NCBI RefSeq assembly: GCF_001625215.2
Contig: NC_030389.2
Location: 38,987,454 to 39,051,453 of the forward strand
Source of the DNA: Daucus carota subsp. sativus
Taxonomy: Eukaryota; Streptophyta; Magnoliopsida; Apiales; Apiaceae
Direction of reading: 5' to 3'
Length of the DNA: 64,000 bases
Position 1 is the first letter of the stretch. Every line of letters begins with the position of its first letter. A program made the translations under genes and the position numbers. The notes beneath the pieces are model-generated. The model was not told where the DNA came from. It made no database searches and worked only from the letters and a program-made list of their open reading frames with translations. Of the stretch, positions 1-12,106 are shown one piece after another.

Positions 1-42
1 ACAGTTTTACTGCTAGAAGGGTTTAAGAATTTGATTTTTTAG

Positions 43-147
43 TCATTCATATTTCGTAAATGTGTGCAATAATCTAGATGGGAGAGTGGTAGACGGTAGA
101 AAATTCACTGTGCAGTTTGCAAAGTATGGGCCAGATGGAGAACGAAT
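43..147 (+). pseudogene. SC35-like SR splicing factor, isolated RRM exon
   Basis: In the frame that reads NNLDGRVVDGRKFTVQFAKY and then GPDGER, this matches the end of the RRM of SC35/SCL-type SR proteins (family pattern LDGRVVDGRE.TVQFAKYGP). The piece ends in a good donor (AT|GTGAGT at 148) where SC35-type genes are also interrupted. The acceptor could be the AG at 41-42, or the AG at 76-77, which would give a 70-nt exon. No RNP1 region lies upstream within the window and no arginine/serine-rich exon is recognisable in the next 2 kb. It may be the edge of a gene running off the left end, but the missing RS exons favour a captured or broken fragment. Confidence 0.5.
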
Positions 148-1166
148 GTGAGTATGCAGAGACAATCATCAAGTCTCACTGGTTGTATTGTTAACGGTTT
201 CATTGTGATATGATGTAACTGCCATCTGTGTGCTCTCCCCTTCTATGTTCCATCATCATCATCACAAACACAATCTCTAATCTTCATATACCCGGTTTTT
301 CTTCACAAACCCAACCCACAAAAAATTCATACAATTATACACACATATACCTGCATATATATATATTTCAGTTACGTCAATATTTAAATCACAATAACTA
401 TATATTACTTACACCTTTACATTATATATATAATCTAATATCCAGTATACCCATTAAATTCCCTACACTTTAAATACCATATTACCATAATTTTGGATCA
501 AAGAGATTTGAAGTGAAGAGACATCAAGACCGGAAAGGAACACGGGTCTTGCATATACAGTCATCAGATATGTTGTCATATATTTGTCATGCACCAAGCC
601 GGGTGTCTTCACGGAAACAGTCTCCTTGCTCTTTTAGAGTAGGGGTATGCTCTATGTCCATCTTACCCTCCCAAGAACCCGCTTTTAGCGGGATATACCG
701 GGTATATTTGGTTTGGTTTGTTTTTGATCCGTAAATGTGTGTCATAAGGTTGAGGGTTCAAGTCTTAGGGCCTCAGTCGAAGGATTTGATTGAGTCATGT
801 CATCTAGTTTTGGAGTTCTGTCTGTAATTGTGTCGCTAATTGAGTCGGGTTCTGGTTGGCAAGATCTTAAAGATGAGTATTTTTATAAAGGAAATCATCT
901 TAACATAAAGAACAGTAAAATGATATAAAATGTTTAGGATCTTGAAATAATTTAAGAGGGATGTTTCCGAATGTTATCACCAACTGCGGGCTAAATGCAT
1001 ATTTTGGAGCTCATGCTTTAACCGTGATCTCTTTTTGGATTTCATTCATTATATTGCACTCTTATTTACAGATAAAGTTGCGACATGCATGAGTTGTGTA
1101 TTTGTCTAGTCTCATATGAATATGTAAAACTTTTATTCAAATATAAACTTTTATGATGTCTATTAG
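148..1166. other. non-coding stretch between the two exon fragments
   Basis: AT-rich DNA with no convincing coding frame. It contains a CAT trinucleotide run near 250 and the SINE-like tail listed separately. No further RRM, RS or CBS coding was recognised. Confidence 0.4.
637..725 (+). repeat. SINE-like 3' tail
   Basis: The block has the layout of plant tRNA-derived SINE 3' ends: a TAGGGGTATGC-like start, CATCTTACCCTCCCAAGA, a short CCCGCTTTTAGCGGG hairpin, and GGATATACCGGGTAT running into a TTTGG-rich tail. Only this 3' part is clear. The usual 5' tRNA-like head with A and B boxes was not found at the expected distance. The call rests on resemblance from memory. Confidence 0.4.
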
Positions 1167-1258
1167 GTGTGAGACGGCTTGTCGTGGTGGAGGCAGGAAG
1201 TAAACGTGTAGAGGGCATCATATCTCTGAGCGATGTTTTCAGGTTCCTGCTCCAGTAA
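1167..1258 (+). pseudogene. SNF4 / KIN-beta-gamma-like terminal exon (last CBS motif)
   Basis: After an AG acceptor (1165-1166) the frame reads [18 protein letters not shown] and then [12 protein letters not shown] before a TAA stop at 1256-1258. This is the carboxyl end of plant SNF4-type gamma subunits of the SnRK1 kinase, namely the last beta strand and helix of the fourth CBS domain. The exon starts in phase 1, as expected if the previous exon ended in ...NP-G. No upstream CBS coding or MERLANP-type exon is visible in the 1.1 kb before it, and an unrelated SC35-like exon lies there instead. It is probably a captured or stranded exon rather than a working gene; a very long intron remains possible. 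Confidence 0.55.
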
Positions 1259-2249
1259 AAGGAAGACATGTAATTTATCACAATTCTTTTAAATATACAG
1301 CTGGGCAAATTGGGCTATCTTCATATACCTCGTGGCCTAATTTTTAGGATATTAGGTTTCAGAATGAGGTATGTAAATTAAGAATTGGTTGTTCTCTGCA
1401 ATCTTTTGATTCATCTCACCCACCTATAAATTGAACTGTACCGAGAAATGTAATCGACTTTTTCTGTAAAGGCCGTGCGACTTGTTAACATTTCAATGAG
1501 GATACTGATGGAAAGAGATGATAAATTAGGAACACAAGAAAATGTTCAAGGCCTTTTCTTGTTCTTGTTATATTTCATGTTACAAGTACTGTTACTTTCA
1601 ACGTGACCAATTTATTGACGGTCACAAATACTGTAGTTGCAAATGATATTAAGAAATCAACAAGTGAAGGTGACAGTTCAACTGAAGTCTAGAACCACTA
1701 TGCAAATTACAAACATACTTAAAAAACGAAATTATGGAGAAATTTTAAACTGGTCAACTTTCGACAATTAAATGTCTCGTTTGATTAAAGCTATGGTTGT
1801 ACTGTAGGTAAGATTAATCGATGGAGGTGCTAATAAGCATATGATCGGGGATTAGTGAGATATGTTGTAATATTATTATAATATTTAATATATTAGTTTA
1901 GATACAATATAACATATTATTTAAAAGAAACTATAGTGATTGATCGGATTTTCAAAATTAAATCAGGGAACACAATGTTAATTGAGAATTATTCGGCTGA
2001 ATCGAGATTTTTAGAACCAGGTCTGTATTATGCATGTTATATAATATAATAGATAAGAAGTGCATGTTATATATATAGAGAGAGGGGTTGACACTTGACA
2101 TAGCTATTAGCGGGTGTTAATCCTGGATCTCACAAATCTAAGTATAAATGGCTCTAAATATTAGTGTTGGAGAAGATGGTCCCGACCTATCATTTTGTAA
2201 ACTAAAAACGCTACACGATATAATGTTTTGGAACCCTAAACATTATTTC
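1259..2249. other. AT-rich intergenic stretch
   Basis: No coding frame, RNA gene or transposon end was recognised. The part after 1800 is very AT-rich with TATAT runs. Confidence 0.4.
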
Positions 2250-2434
2250 AGCGGCTGGGAAAGCACGGAATTACTCGGGGCTTTTTTCTCAAGTTGTGTC
2301 ATGATCACGCTCTCGACGAAAGAGTTTTACCAATGGCATTGTCCTTTTTCACTTTAGCGGTATTGCTGGATCGGACTTTCGCCCGTTATCCGAGATTCCC
2401 ACTGCTGCCCCGTAAGAGTTCGTCCCGTGTCTCA
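2250..2434 (-). pseudogene. organellar small-subunit rRNA fragment (NUMT-like)
   Basis: The plus strand carries the complement of two universal SSU rRNA landmarks in the right order: GCGGCTGGGAAAGCACGGAA near 2251 (complement of the 530 loop, GTGCCAGCAGCCGC) and GATTCCCACTGCTGCCCCGT near 2393 (complement of the ACGGGAGGCAGCAGTGGGGAATC region), followed by GTGTCTCAG. Between them GGTATTGCTGGATC resembles mitochondrial/alphaproteobacterial SSU more than plastid SSU (GGCATTGCTCCGTC). The fragment is degenerate, with several small indels, and ends where the MITE terminus begins. It is likely an old mitochondrial DNA insertion; short open frames here are incidental. Confidence 0.65.
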
Positions 2435-2639
2435 GAGCATCCGCAATGGACAAGCCCATGTCCACTTTTATTTGGGTCCCACCAACATGCCAGTTAGTTA
2501 AAAACTGGACTTGGCAACATCACTCCAATGCAAAACTTAAAACAGACATGAGTTGGACCCACAATATACTCCTATTAAATTATATAAATTGAAGTTGATG
2601 AAAAGCAGAACACATAAAATGAATAACATGGTATATATT

Positions 2640-5600
2640 TGTAACGCCCCCAGATCCGCATCCCGCAGATCTGGTCTGTCACTAAACATCTGGCTCAAAA
2701 CAACACTTGCATTACATATTAATATTATACAACCAACTCTTGCCCCACAAGTCCAGGGTCGATCGTCTTACAACATTACTACCGAGTCTAACTTTATTAC
2801 ATAAAGGGAAGTCTGATTTCAGACTTTTATAATAACTATAGCTCGTACTACCAAGCGACATAGTCTAGCAGTCTCAGCTTGGGTGATGCGCCTTTTCCCT
2901 GTCTTTGCCAAAAACCCATTTCCGGGAGGTTCTCTTGAGTTGTGCCATACTCACTATTTACTGCTCAAAAAGGAATAAAATAGATGCAAGAATGAGCAAT
3001 CAAATTGCTCAGCAAGTCCACATAGAACAAAACAACAATCAACAAAATATGCACGTAAGGCATAAAAAAACAATTCAAGTTAAAGCAACAAAGCAGCCAC
3101 CATCAAATGACAACACAAGTTCAAGTAAAGAAAAACGCTGGTCTTCCACCTTTCGGTAACACTACATGGCTCGATCAGCACCGTTTCGTGATTACCGTTC
3201 TCCTGTGTGATCTTTGCAGTCTGATCGTAACCGCACAAGACACACCTACCACTCTCATTTGCTAGCATAAGGGTTAACATTTGTAACCCTAAACTATCTG
3301 CCTTACCAGATAGTAAATTCTCAACTCTACCACGAATTTAATAAATTCGTGTTGACCAGCTTGAACAGATTCCTCCGAATACAAGGATATTCTCCCAAAC
3401 AAACACCAATCATCACTATTCATTTCTACCAAAGAAGTGCGAACAATGCACCCTTTCAACAAGGATTACCCGAAGGTAGAAGTGAAGGATAATTAAAAGA
3501 ACTAGATTCCAAAGAATAAGATGATCTCCAAAAAGGGAGTAAGTTAATTGTGGTGAGATCATCGCTGCAATGTATTCACCTCAAGCTTTGAAGATTCAAA
3601 ATATTATCGTTATTAGGATCAGCTCATTCCCGTACAATGGGAAGGCTCGAATTATCGAAAGTAATATACGAACAATATCTTTAAAGTCTTCAAAATGGTA
3701 CGAAATATAATATCTATACAATCAACATTTTTCACAAAATTATGAAACAGACACGAAAAACTTCACGTCAAGACAGGGATAGTGAACTTGCCTGACATCC
3801 TTAGCTCGGTAAGACTTTCCAGATTTAATATACAACTGGCTCCGTCTTTCCAATTATTAAATGTTCTAAGTCACGCAAAATAATAATTAATAATTTAGTA
3901 ATCTCGTTCACAAAATATAAAAATCCCAAATATTATAATTTCCGCCTATAATTTATTCACATCTCTTGTCCGAATAATTATTTATTAATCTTACACCAAA
4001 CTCCGTTTTATATATACATCTATGTTCTTGTTCACTTAATTAAAACTAAATTATTACATTATCTTTCACCCCGAAGTACTCGTACAATCACCCATGCTTT
4101 ATTTTAAGAAAAATCCCAACCTACTAAATGGTTTCTAAGATCAGAGATAACTTATCCAAATTCCAAAATCATTATTCCATTATTAATATAACCCAAATTC
4201 CATCCTTTAGCTCCAATATCATCGATAACAAACCAGTTTTAAACTCCAAAATTCTTTCACCATTTCTACTCAAATATTCTTATTTCACCTATTTTATGAT
4301 TTCTGATTTCTGATTTCTAAAATTTATTTATTTTAATATGATCCATACCCAACCATTTCCATCCTTAAAATCTAACACTACCTTCCCATTATTGATTTTA
4401 TTCCCACTCCATTTTAAAATCACTTTAAATTCCTTATTTTCTATATTTATTTAAAATCACGTCGGCGTTGCCGACGTGAGTTCCCGGCCAGCCACCTCCC
4501 ACCGAAACCCTCAATTCCACATAATCAGACCCATATTTCACTAAATCAACACAAAACCCAAATATTTAAATGACCCTAATATTAGCAGTAGCTGTGTGAT
4601 GCCCCGATGTACAGTAGCTAACTTCTTCCTTTTCATTTATATACTTTGACTCTTTAACATATACACTTTAATTAATTTAGAGGTTTGTTTTACCACCTAA
4701 CTTGAAAATACAAATGGGTACTCCACTAAGAATTGAAATGAACTCTTTCTTTTATTAACCAAATAAATTAAGGTCAAGTGAGAGCTTTATACCTTATTTA
4801 TGGAAACCTTTCCCTTGATTTTCTGTATACTCCTCGAATCCTTCTCCATTTCCTGCTCTAAAATTCCTCCGGCTCTTCCTCACATTTCTCAATTTTGTGA
4901 ACAAAACTAAAATTCTTTGTATTTCTTGGCTTTTATACTCTATCACTAATTACCATTAGTGACTAATGGCTCAATTAAATATTGCTAATCACCCCATTAC
5001 TTGGGCTCCAAGTAGAGTTACTTGGGCTCCAATTAATTCTTTCTTGGGGCTCAAGCAACGCCTCGTGAATTCTGATTTACTCTACTCGGCTCGTTTTATT
5101 TTCATATCGAATTTTTAGTAAACACGAATATAGTTAAATATTTATACAAGAATAATTAAATTAGTAAATAATTAAATTATTAATTAATTTAATATATTCT
5201 GTCCAATCCCCAAATTTATAAAAATATAAAGATAAAATATTTATCTCGACTAACACGTAATATTTGATCACGAGTCGGTAACTAAATAAAATACTCGAAG
5301 CCTCTCTCTTTCTCATATAACAGAATTCTCGCTTATTATACACATTTAACTTAAATATCTGGCTCGCACCATCTAACACCACGTGTTTTCAGAAATTTCT
5401 CCGGACCATGACGTATAAACATTTTATAACTAAATTAGAGACTAATTTTGTATTGATCATTAATTAAACTAGCCAGTCATATTTTCTATACCGGTGAATA
5501 AAATAGTGACGAGTCACGAAATTAATATTTCGTGTGTACTAATTATATACCTACAAATGAATATTAACGTACACATCTAAATTAGTTCACTGGCCAGCCT

Positions 5601-5768
5601 AAGATAGTATTTCCTGACTAGACAATTCACCTAGCTATAAAATATTTTGTACCACGCAATAATAAGTCTAACTATTTAAATAATGTTTCTGACTTTAAAA
5701 ATTAAAAAAAATAAAATAATATAATATAATTTTACGCTTACGTACTTGTGAATTTTCCGGTTGTTACA
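2640..5768 (-). repeat. LTR 1 (element 3' LTR), 3129 bp
   Basis: A complete LTR bounded by TGTAAC and GTTACA. It has exactly the length of LTR 2, and I see only about six substitutions between them by eye. It contains a 9-bp-stem palindrome at 4458-4478. Short open frames inside are not genes. Confidence 0.9.
4458..4478. promoter_or_regulatory. perfect 9-bp hairpin within the LTR
   Basis: CACGTCGGC, loop GTT, GCCGACGTG: a perfect inverted repeat with ACGT-core boxes in both arms in otherwise AT-rich sequence. It is repeated in LTR 2 at 13925-13945 and lies in the part deleted from LTR 3. It could be a bZIP-type site or an RNA hairpin in the transcript; function is not shown. Confidence 0.4.
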
Positions 5769-5781
5769 TTCTTCCTTCCTT
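5769..5781 (-). other. polypurine tract
   Basis: On the minus strand AAGGAAGGAAGAA directly abuts the LTR start TGTAAC, the position and composition of a plus-strand priming polypurine tract. An identical tract borders LTR 2 at 15236-15248. Confidence 0.75.
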
Positions 5782-5799
5782 AAGGGATTCCGTCCTCGG

Positions 5800-8468
5800 A
5801 ATCTTGATTAGTGTTAAACAAATTCTGGGTAACTCTTTCTCATTTTCTTCCTCCAACTCCCACGTAGCTCCTTCTACAGCTTAATTTTGTCAAATTACTT
5901 TAACCAATTTCACCTTCTTAGTCCTTAATTCTTGATATTCCGAATCTACAATCTCCACAGGCTTTTCTTCATGTGTTAAATCAGACAGAAGTTATATTGG
6001 CTCATAACTCAAAATGATCGTCGGTCTTGTAGGCTTTTAAAAGAGATATGTGAAGTACATCGTGAATGTGTTGTATATCCGGAGGTAAAACTAGTTGATA
6101 AGACACAGCTCCAACTTTTCCCCAAACCTCAAATGGTTCGATATATCTGGGAGATCAAATTGTTTCTTTTCCCAAATCTAATTATTTCTTTCCAGAGTGA
6201 TACTTCCGAAAGTACTTTTTCACCAATCTCAAATGTCTTCTCCATTCTTTCCAAATCTGCATATTTCTTTTGTCTGTCCTGAGCTGTCTACAAATCTCTT
6301 TTGTATCTTTTCAATTGATTGTTTAGTGTGTTGAACTATTTTAGACCCTAAAATCTTTTTCTCTCCAACTTCATCCCAACAAAGAGGTGATCTACAATTT
6401 CTACCATACAATGCCTCAAAAGGTGCCATACCGATACAAGAATGGTAACTATTATTATATGCAAACTCTACTAATGGTAGGTGATCATCCCAACTTCCTT
6501 TAAAATTCAAAGAACAAGCTCTTAACATATCTTCTGTAATCTGAATCATCCTTTCACTTCATCCACCAGTCTAAAGGTGATACTCAATACTCAGGTTAGG
6601 CTTAGTTCCAGATATTCCTGAACATTTGCCAAAGTTTCAATGTGAATCTCGCATTTCTATATGAAACAATTGACACTAGTATTCCATGCTTAGAAACAAC
6701 TTCATTTATATATACCTTTACCAATTTTTCAAGGATATATTTCTCACTAATAGGAATAAAATGCGCAATTTCATCAATTTATCTACAGTTACTCAAATAG
6801 CGTCATGTTTGGCTCTGGTCCTTATAAACCTACTATGAAGTCTATTGTGATGTGTTCCCATTTCCATTCTGGGATTTCTAATAGTTGCAACAATCCATTA
6901 GGTCGTTGATACTCAGCTTTTTATTTTTTTATCAAGTCAAACATTTACTTACCCAATCAGCCATCTTTCTTTTCATATTAGGCCACTAATAGTTTTTCTT
7001 CAAATCTTGATACATCTTGGTACTTCCTGAGGGTATATAATATCTTGATTTATGAGCTTCACTTAAAATATCTCGTGTAAGATCTATCATGTTAGGAATC
7101 CAAATCCTATTAGTTCCATTTTCATCTTTAACACTTAAGTACTCATCGCTTATCAATTCAGATCGTCTTTCTTCAATCATTAATTCTTGATTCTTTTATT
7201 TAATAATTCTAATTGTAATAACATCTCATAAATCCTTCCCTCCTTATGCTCCGAATTCTTAATTTTCAATCCTAGCTTTTCCATCTTCTTAATCAATTCT
7301 TTTGATAAAACATCACATTGACTCTTTTTTTTTTTTCCTACTTAATGTATCAGCAACAACATACGCTTCTCCTGGGTGATAGTTTATTGTACGATTATAA
7401 TCCTTTATCAATTTTAACTATCTCCTTTGTCTCATATTCTACTCTTTTTGAGTGAACCAGTATTTTAAACTTTTGTGATCCGTAAATTCTCACATTTCTC
7501 ACCATACAAGTAATGTCATAAAATGTTTAAAGCAAATACTACAGAAGCTAACTCTAGTCATGGGTAGGGTATCTCAACTCGTAATCCTTAAGTTGCCTTG
7601 AAGCATACACTATTGTTTTTTTTTTCCATGTATAAGAACACAACATAGTCTCTATGAGATGCATCATTATAGATTACAAAGTATCATGTCTCACAGGCAA
7701 AGCTAATGCAGGTGCCATTGTAAGTTGCTTCGTTAATTCCTGAAAACTCTATTCGCACTTAGGCGTCTATTCAAATTTCTCTTCTTTTCTAGTCAGCTTG
7801 GTCAAAGGAGTCACAATCTTAGAGAAAAGTCTTACAAATCTTCAAATATACCCAGCTAAACCAAGAAAACTTCTTACTTCAGTTGGGGTCCTAGGTCTTT
7901 TCCAATTCGATACCACCTCAATCTCTGTTGGGTCTACCGATATTCCTTCTTTAGAAACTATGTGTCCTAGCTAGAAATTGTACTTGCTCCATCCAATATT
8001 CACATTTTGAGAATTTAGCATATAACTTTTCTTTTCCAAAGTTATCTTAAGATGCTTAACATGCTCTTCTTTCGACTTAGAATATATCAAAATATCATTG
8101 ATAAATAATATTTAACTTATCCAAATATTTATTAAATACCCTATTCATAATATCCATATTAGTCAATCCAAAAGGCTGCTCAAAAAAATAGATAAAGAAG
8201 AGATCAGCAAGATCTGTGATTTGATTAAAAAACAAAAGCAGCTTAAAACTTCTAGGAAAAGATGTTGCGAGAAGATTATAGAACACTAAGAACTCATAAT
8301 GTCCATGTCGGGTCCTAAAGACCGTCTTAGGTACATTCTCAAACCTGATTCTATAACTGATGGTATCTAGATCTCGAGTCTATCTTAAAAAGTAAGATGC
8401 TTTCCTCAACAGATAAAATAAATCATCAACCCTAAGAAAGGATCATCTTATTAAATCTCGATAATCGA
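5800..8468 (-). pseudogene. degenerate Ty3/gypsy pol, internal copy 1
   Basis: Read on the minus strand, remnants appear in order. Reverse transcriptase near 8468-7800 has IDYRDL, GHYEFLV and QPFGLTN, with an extra stretch inserted before QPFGLTN. RNase H near 7600-7330 has TDHKSLKYWFTQKE, MRQRR and YHPGEAYVVADTLSRK. The integrase zinc-finger region is at 7180-6986. The integrase core at 6549-6229 has AYNNSYHS and PFEALYGRNCRSPLCWDEVG. A chromodomain-like tail near 5900 has ATWELEEENEKELP. Many stops and frame changes interrupt it, and the protease and first part of the reverse transcriptase are missing at the junction with an LTR-like fragment at 8469. This is a dead polyprotein. Confidence 0.85.
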
Positions 8469-9400
8469 TGTAACAATCCTCAAATTCGGGGGTCTGGATT
8501 TGACATCTCCATACACAACACCTTCTTAAAACACTTTAGGAAAAATTGCGTTTTTGAAAAGAACAAAATCAAAGAATTTGATATTTGAGCATTTCGAGAA
8601 GAATTTAAAGGAAATCAGAATTTTTAAAACTCTCTTGGACATAGAAGTCTTTCACAATAGTATCACTAATCAATGAGTTTTCAAAAGTAGCTTTCATTTG
8701 AAATAAAAGGATAATTGGGAGCCCAATACGATCAAATGAACTAAGTGTTGCGTGTCCAAATTAAGACACTACTAAAGGTTGTTAACCTTCTTGTAATTAC
8801 AACACACACAAGTGATGGCGTCCCATCCAACTCCTATCACACAGATAGGTATACCTTGTGTCCCCTATAATTAGGGTTGTTCGTCCCAATCAAGTTTGAA
8901 GAAATATCAAGGAAGATTTATTTCAAAGATTTGATTTTGAATCGTTACTTCACAATTTGGACAACCTTGATCTACCATAATTATTTCTTAACACACTTCT
9001 TCCAAAAATGCATGCAATGCATCCTTTAATCACAAGTCAAGGATTTTCAGTGGATAAAATCAGAAATAGGGTCAAATATGAGACGATCTCTTAGAATTAT
9101 TAGATTGAGATCATCATTGTGGTGTATATTTATTCCAATTCTCGAATATTAAGTCATGAATCAGAAAAGATTTTGTAATATCAAAGAAATATTGATTATT
9201 AGGAGTAATCGCTTCCGAACAAATGAAGGACTCAAGATACAGAATAAACTTCTCAGTTTTCAAAATGAGATTTGATGTCAACTTGAGCTGAAATAGTGTG
9301 AGACGTAATATTATTCATAAATAACGTATTCTATAGATCTTCTACTCAGGCAACGGGGATCTCCCTTGTAACGCGTTCGCAGTTTGCGAAGTTCTAAACC
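8469..9400. mobile_element. LTR-like fragment of a related element inside the internal region
   Basis: It starts with TGTAACAATCC, right after the RT motif IDYRDL on the minus strand. From about 8870 to 9290 it follows the same sequence order as the host LTR (compare the GATCATC...TGTATT...TATTAGGA part with 3560-3620), but is clearly diverged. It replaces the protease and first part of the reverse transcriptase. The far boundary is approximate, and no second terminus or target duplication was found. The second internal copy has it at about 17934-18866, so it predates the duplication. Confidence 0.45.
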
Positions 9401-9479
9401 TTTGATTTCCTTCTATTTCACATATATTCTCTGCTCGCGGCATCTCTTATTTCACAAAAGGTTTCTTCACACCATTAGT

Positions 9480-10230
9480 CCAACATTTTTTTTTATTCTG
9501 AATTTTGATTGTTTTGCAGGGGTTTCCGTTTCCTACTGACAATCTCTCTATTAAACAACTCATTGCTTGCCTTAACTATACAAGTTTTGTGCACTTACGT
9601 CGCATAGCTAGCCATCTTGAGAACAGCAACCCTACTCTGAATCCAGGGCTTTAAGCCCGGCTGTAAACATTTAGCTGTCTTTCTGTCCGTATTGACTCGA
9701 TGTGGAATAAATTTCGAGAGTTCGATAAACTTAGCTTCATGTTCAGCTACTAACATACTCTCTTGCTTAGGTTATAGAAATTTGAGCTCTTATATGATTC
9801 TCTAGGTGTTTAGGAACATACTTCTCTAGGAATAACTTTGTAAACCTAGTCCATGATATCACACTAGACTCTTCTAGAACCTACTTAGCTTCCCAACAAC
9901 AATTAATATCTCCTTTAAGCATATAAGCGGCAAAGGTAGTTTACTTATCCTCTTCTACACCAACTATTTCCAAAAGTCTTCTTTATTCTCTTAGCCATAT
10001 CTTGGCCTCAACGGGATCTACAGTCCCTTTAAACACTGGGGTTGAAATGCAAGATTTGAATAAAAAGGTAGGTTTGGTAAGTTGACTCGAAAAGAACTTC
10101 TTTCAGGATTGTTTTGAAAATTTTGGGTATGTTTGTCAAGTAATTGAATAGGATTGGGTTTGGATTGAAATTCGGGTGAAGCATCTAGTATTGATTCATC
10201 AACAGGGTTGTCATTCAGGTGTGATTCCAT
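9480..10230 (-). pseudogene. degenerate gag, internal copy 1
   Basis: On the minus strand the frame shows PVFKGTVDPVEAKIWL, the usual F.G..DP..A..WL core of the Retrotrans_gag domain, then AEHEAKFIELSKFIPH, KCLQPGLKPWIQSRV and LKMASYAT, each separated by stops or frame changes. The order matches plant chromovirus gag. The piece upstream, about 70 codons from 10230 and rich in N, P and Q, may be the gag amino end. No zinc knuckle was recognised. Confidence 0.75.
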
Positions 10231-12090
10231 CTCAATATAAATGGTAGACGAAACAGTTTAATAGGTCTCATCTTTATACAAAATACAAGGTTTATCCAAA
10301 GGTACAACAATGTGCAATTTTGTAAAATACTCAGTACAACATTTTAAAAACAGGTTGCATATTTTGGTTGAAAAGACAAGTTGTAACGAAGCTGCATATT
10401 TTTGGAAAATTTTTAGAAACTTTAAAGATTGCACCTTTTTCTTTTAAAAACTAAAAAAATTAGCAACTTGAACATTTCTCTCTTTTTGAAAACCTCTAAA
10501 AATTATAAAGGTTGAAAACATACACATTTTTTTTTTCCTCGTAAGATTTGACATTGGATCATTGATGTAGCAAATGCAAGATAATTGACAGATTTGAAAC
10601 AGATCAAAAGTAGTTGACAACTACAAGAAGCATAGGGAAGGTATACAAAGAAAGAGACATAAAGATTTAGCATCCCTCCCAAAGTGGTCATAATATCCAA
10701 AGTTTTTATGAGTCACGATATAGAAAGTACATCTGATCTGGTCATCATCCTACCCCATCAAGTCTAATCTGGTCATCACTATACAAAAGATCGTCTAGTC
10801 ACATCTCTACTGCCAGAATGATCTACTGATCGAAACTATAGTATATACATCTAAATAAAAAGAAGCGCACGATCCTCAATTCCGATACTATACAGTGTCC
10901 CTATATCCTCTAAATACATCATATACTATAACTGAGATACACACAGACTATATGTGTTATCTCTCAAAAGTCAAAAAGCAAATCTATCACCCAAATATCT
11001 CTGAGACCCTATGCTGGACCTCAGAAAAGGCTCTATTTGTCAGTATTGTAACAAGTTTAACATTTACATATCATGAGCTGGTGGAGGGTATCTCACCGAT
11101 AACAGTACGAAGTCCCTTTAATATAGAAATAGAAATCTTATACACAATCTCCATACTAAACACTCGTATCAGAAATCCTGAACCCGCAAAACAAACATAA
11201 GATCGTAAGATCCTGGAATCTCTAATTTAGAGTCATAAGCAGACCCTCTCAACAGTTGGTACTGAAAGAAAGTGGCACATAGTCACCACCTGATGGTACA
11301 GAAACTGGTGCAGAGAAAGATCCACTAAAGAGTGATCTGAGGGTGCAGAAACTGAAACAGTGGATATGAAAGTAAATGGTACACAAGTCTCTAACATGGT
11401 AGTAACAAGGGGTGTAACTCGAACTCGAGGTTCGGATATGGTGTAAACAGGGGTGTGATTACTCAAAGCTCTTATAGAAGAATTTCCAATCAAAGAGGGC
11501 ATGGAAGTCCCAAAGTGACAATGATCAAAAGTATGTGTGGTAGCAGGGCTATATGGAAGAGATGTAGGCTCAAAATGTCGAAGCAAGTCTAAAATGAAAG
11601 GAACTCCACTCTCAGAAATAGGTGGACTAGAAGTGGTAACTGAAAAAGAAGTGATCAGAGTAGGAACAAAATTCAACTCATGTAAAGATGGAAGGATCTC
11701 CATCTTATCACTCTCAGTTAATTCAGAAAATACTCTATCCTTGATCTCCTCAAATACTAAGTTAATAGTCTCAGGTGTCGGTGACTAAAAATATCGTATG
11801 GAAGAATCTCATACTTGCTATCTATTATCTCAAACTTCATCGACGGATCAGAATAACCTCGTCACCTGACATCTACAACAAATATCATTACTAATAGTTA
11901 CTACTATGATTGTTCGCAACTATAAATGTTTATATTTGTAGGGTCTATTAACCCTTCGTTAAAAGTTTATTTGGCACATATGTTCACTCACATATGGGGA
12001 TAGGTTCATCCTGGGTACCTATCTTATACTTCGTGTCATTCTCACTTGTTATATTCCTAGGGTTTCTCAGATCCTAAGGATATAACTACA
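10231..12090 (-). other. retrotransposon 5' leader region
   Basis: About 1.86 kb between the primer-binding site and gag. It holds one open minus-strand frame of 156 codons (11703-11233), rich in S, T, P and V with no recognised domain; it may be chance. The part 10979-12106 is absent from internal copy 2 because of the deletion at 20441. Confidence 0.4.
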
Positions 12091-12102
12091 GCTCTGATAC
12101 CA
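12091..12102 (-). other. primer-binding site (initiator tRNA-Met type)
   Basis: The minus strand reads TGGTATCAGAGC, the classical plant tRNA-iMet primer-binding sequence, four bases from the end of LTR 2. It fixes the minus orientation. The corresponding site for the second internal copy has been deleted. Confidence 0.85.
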
Positions 12103-12106
12103 AACC

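Noticed and set aside
740..775. GGTTCAAGTC, like a tRNA B box
   Set aside because: No A box, acceptor stem or anticodon arm at suitable distances; not a tRNA gene.
2148..2497. Two short overlapping plus-strand frames
   Set aside because: They overlie the antisense rRNA fragment and the start of a MITE.
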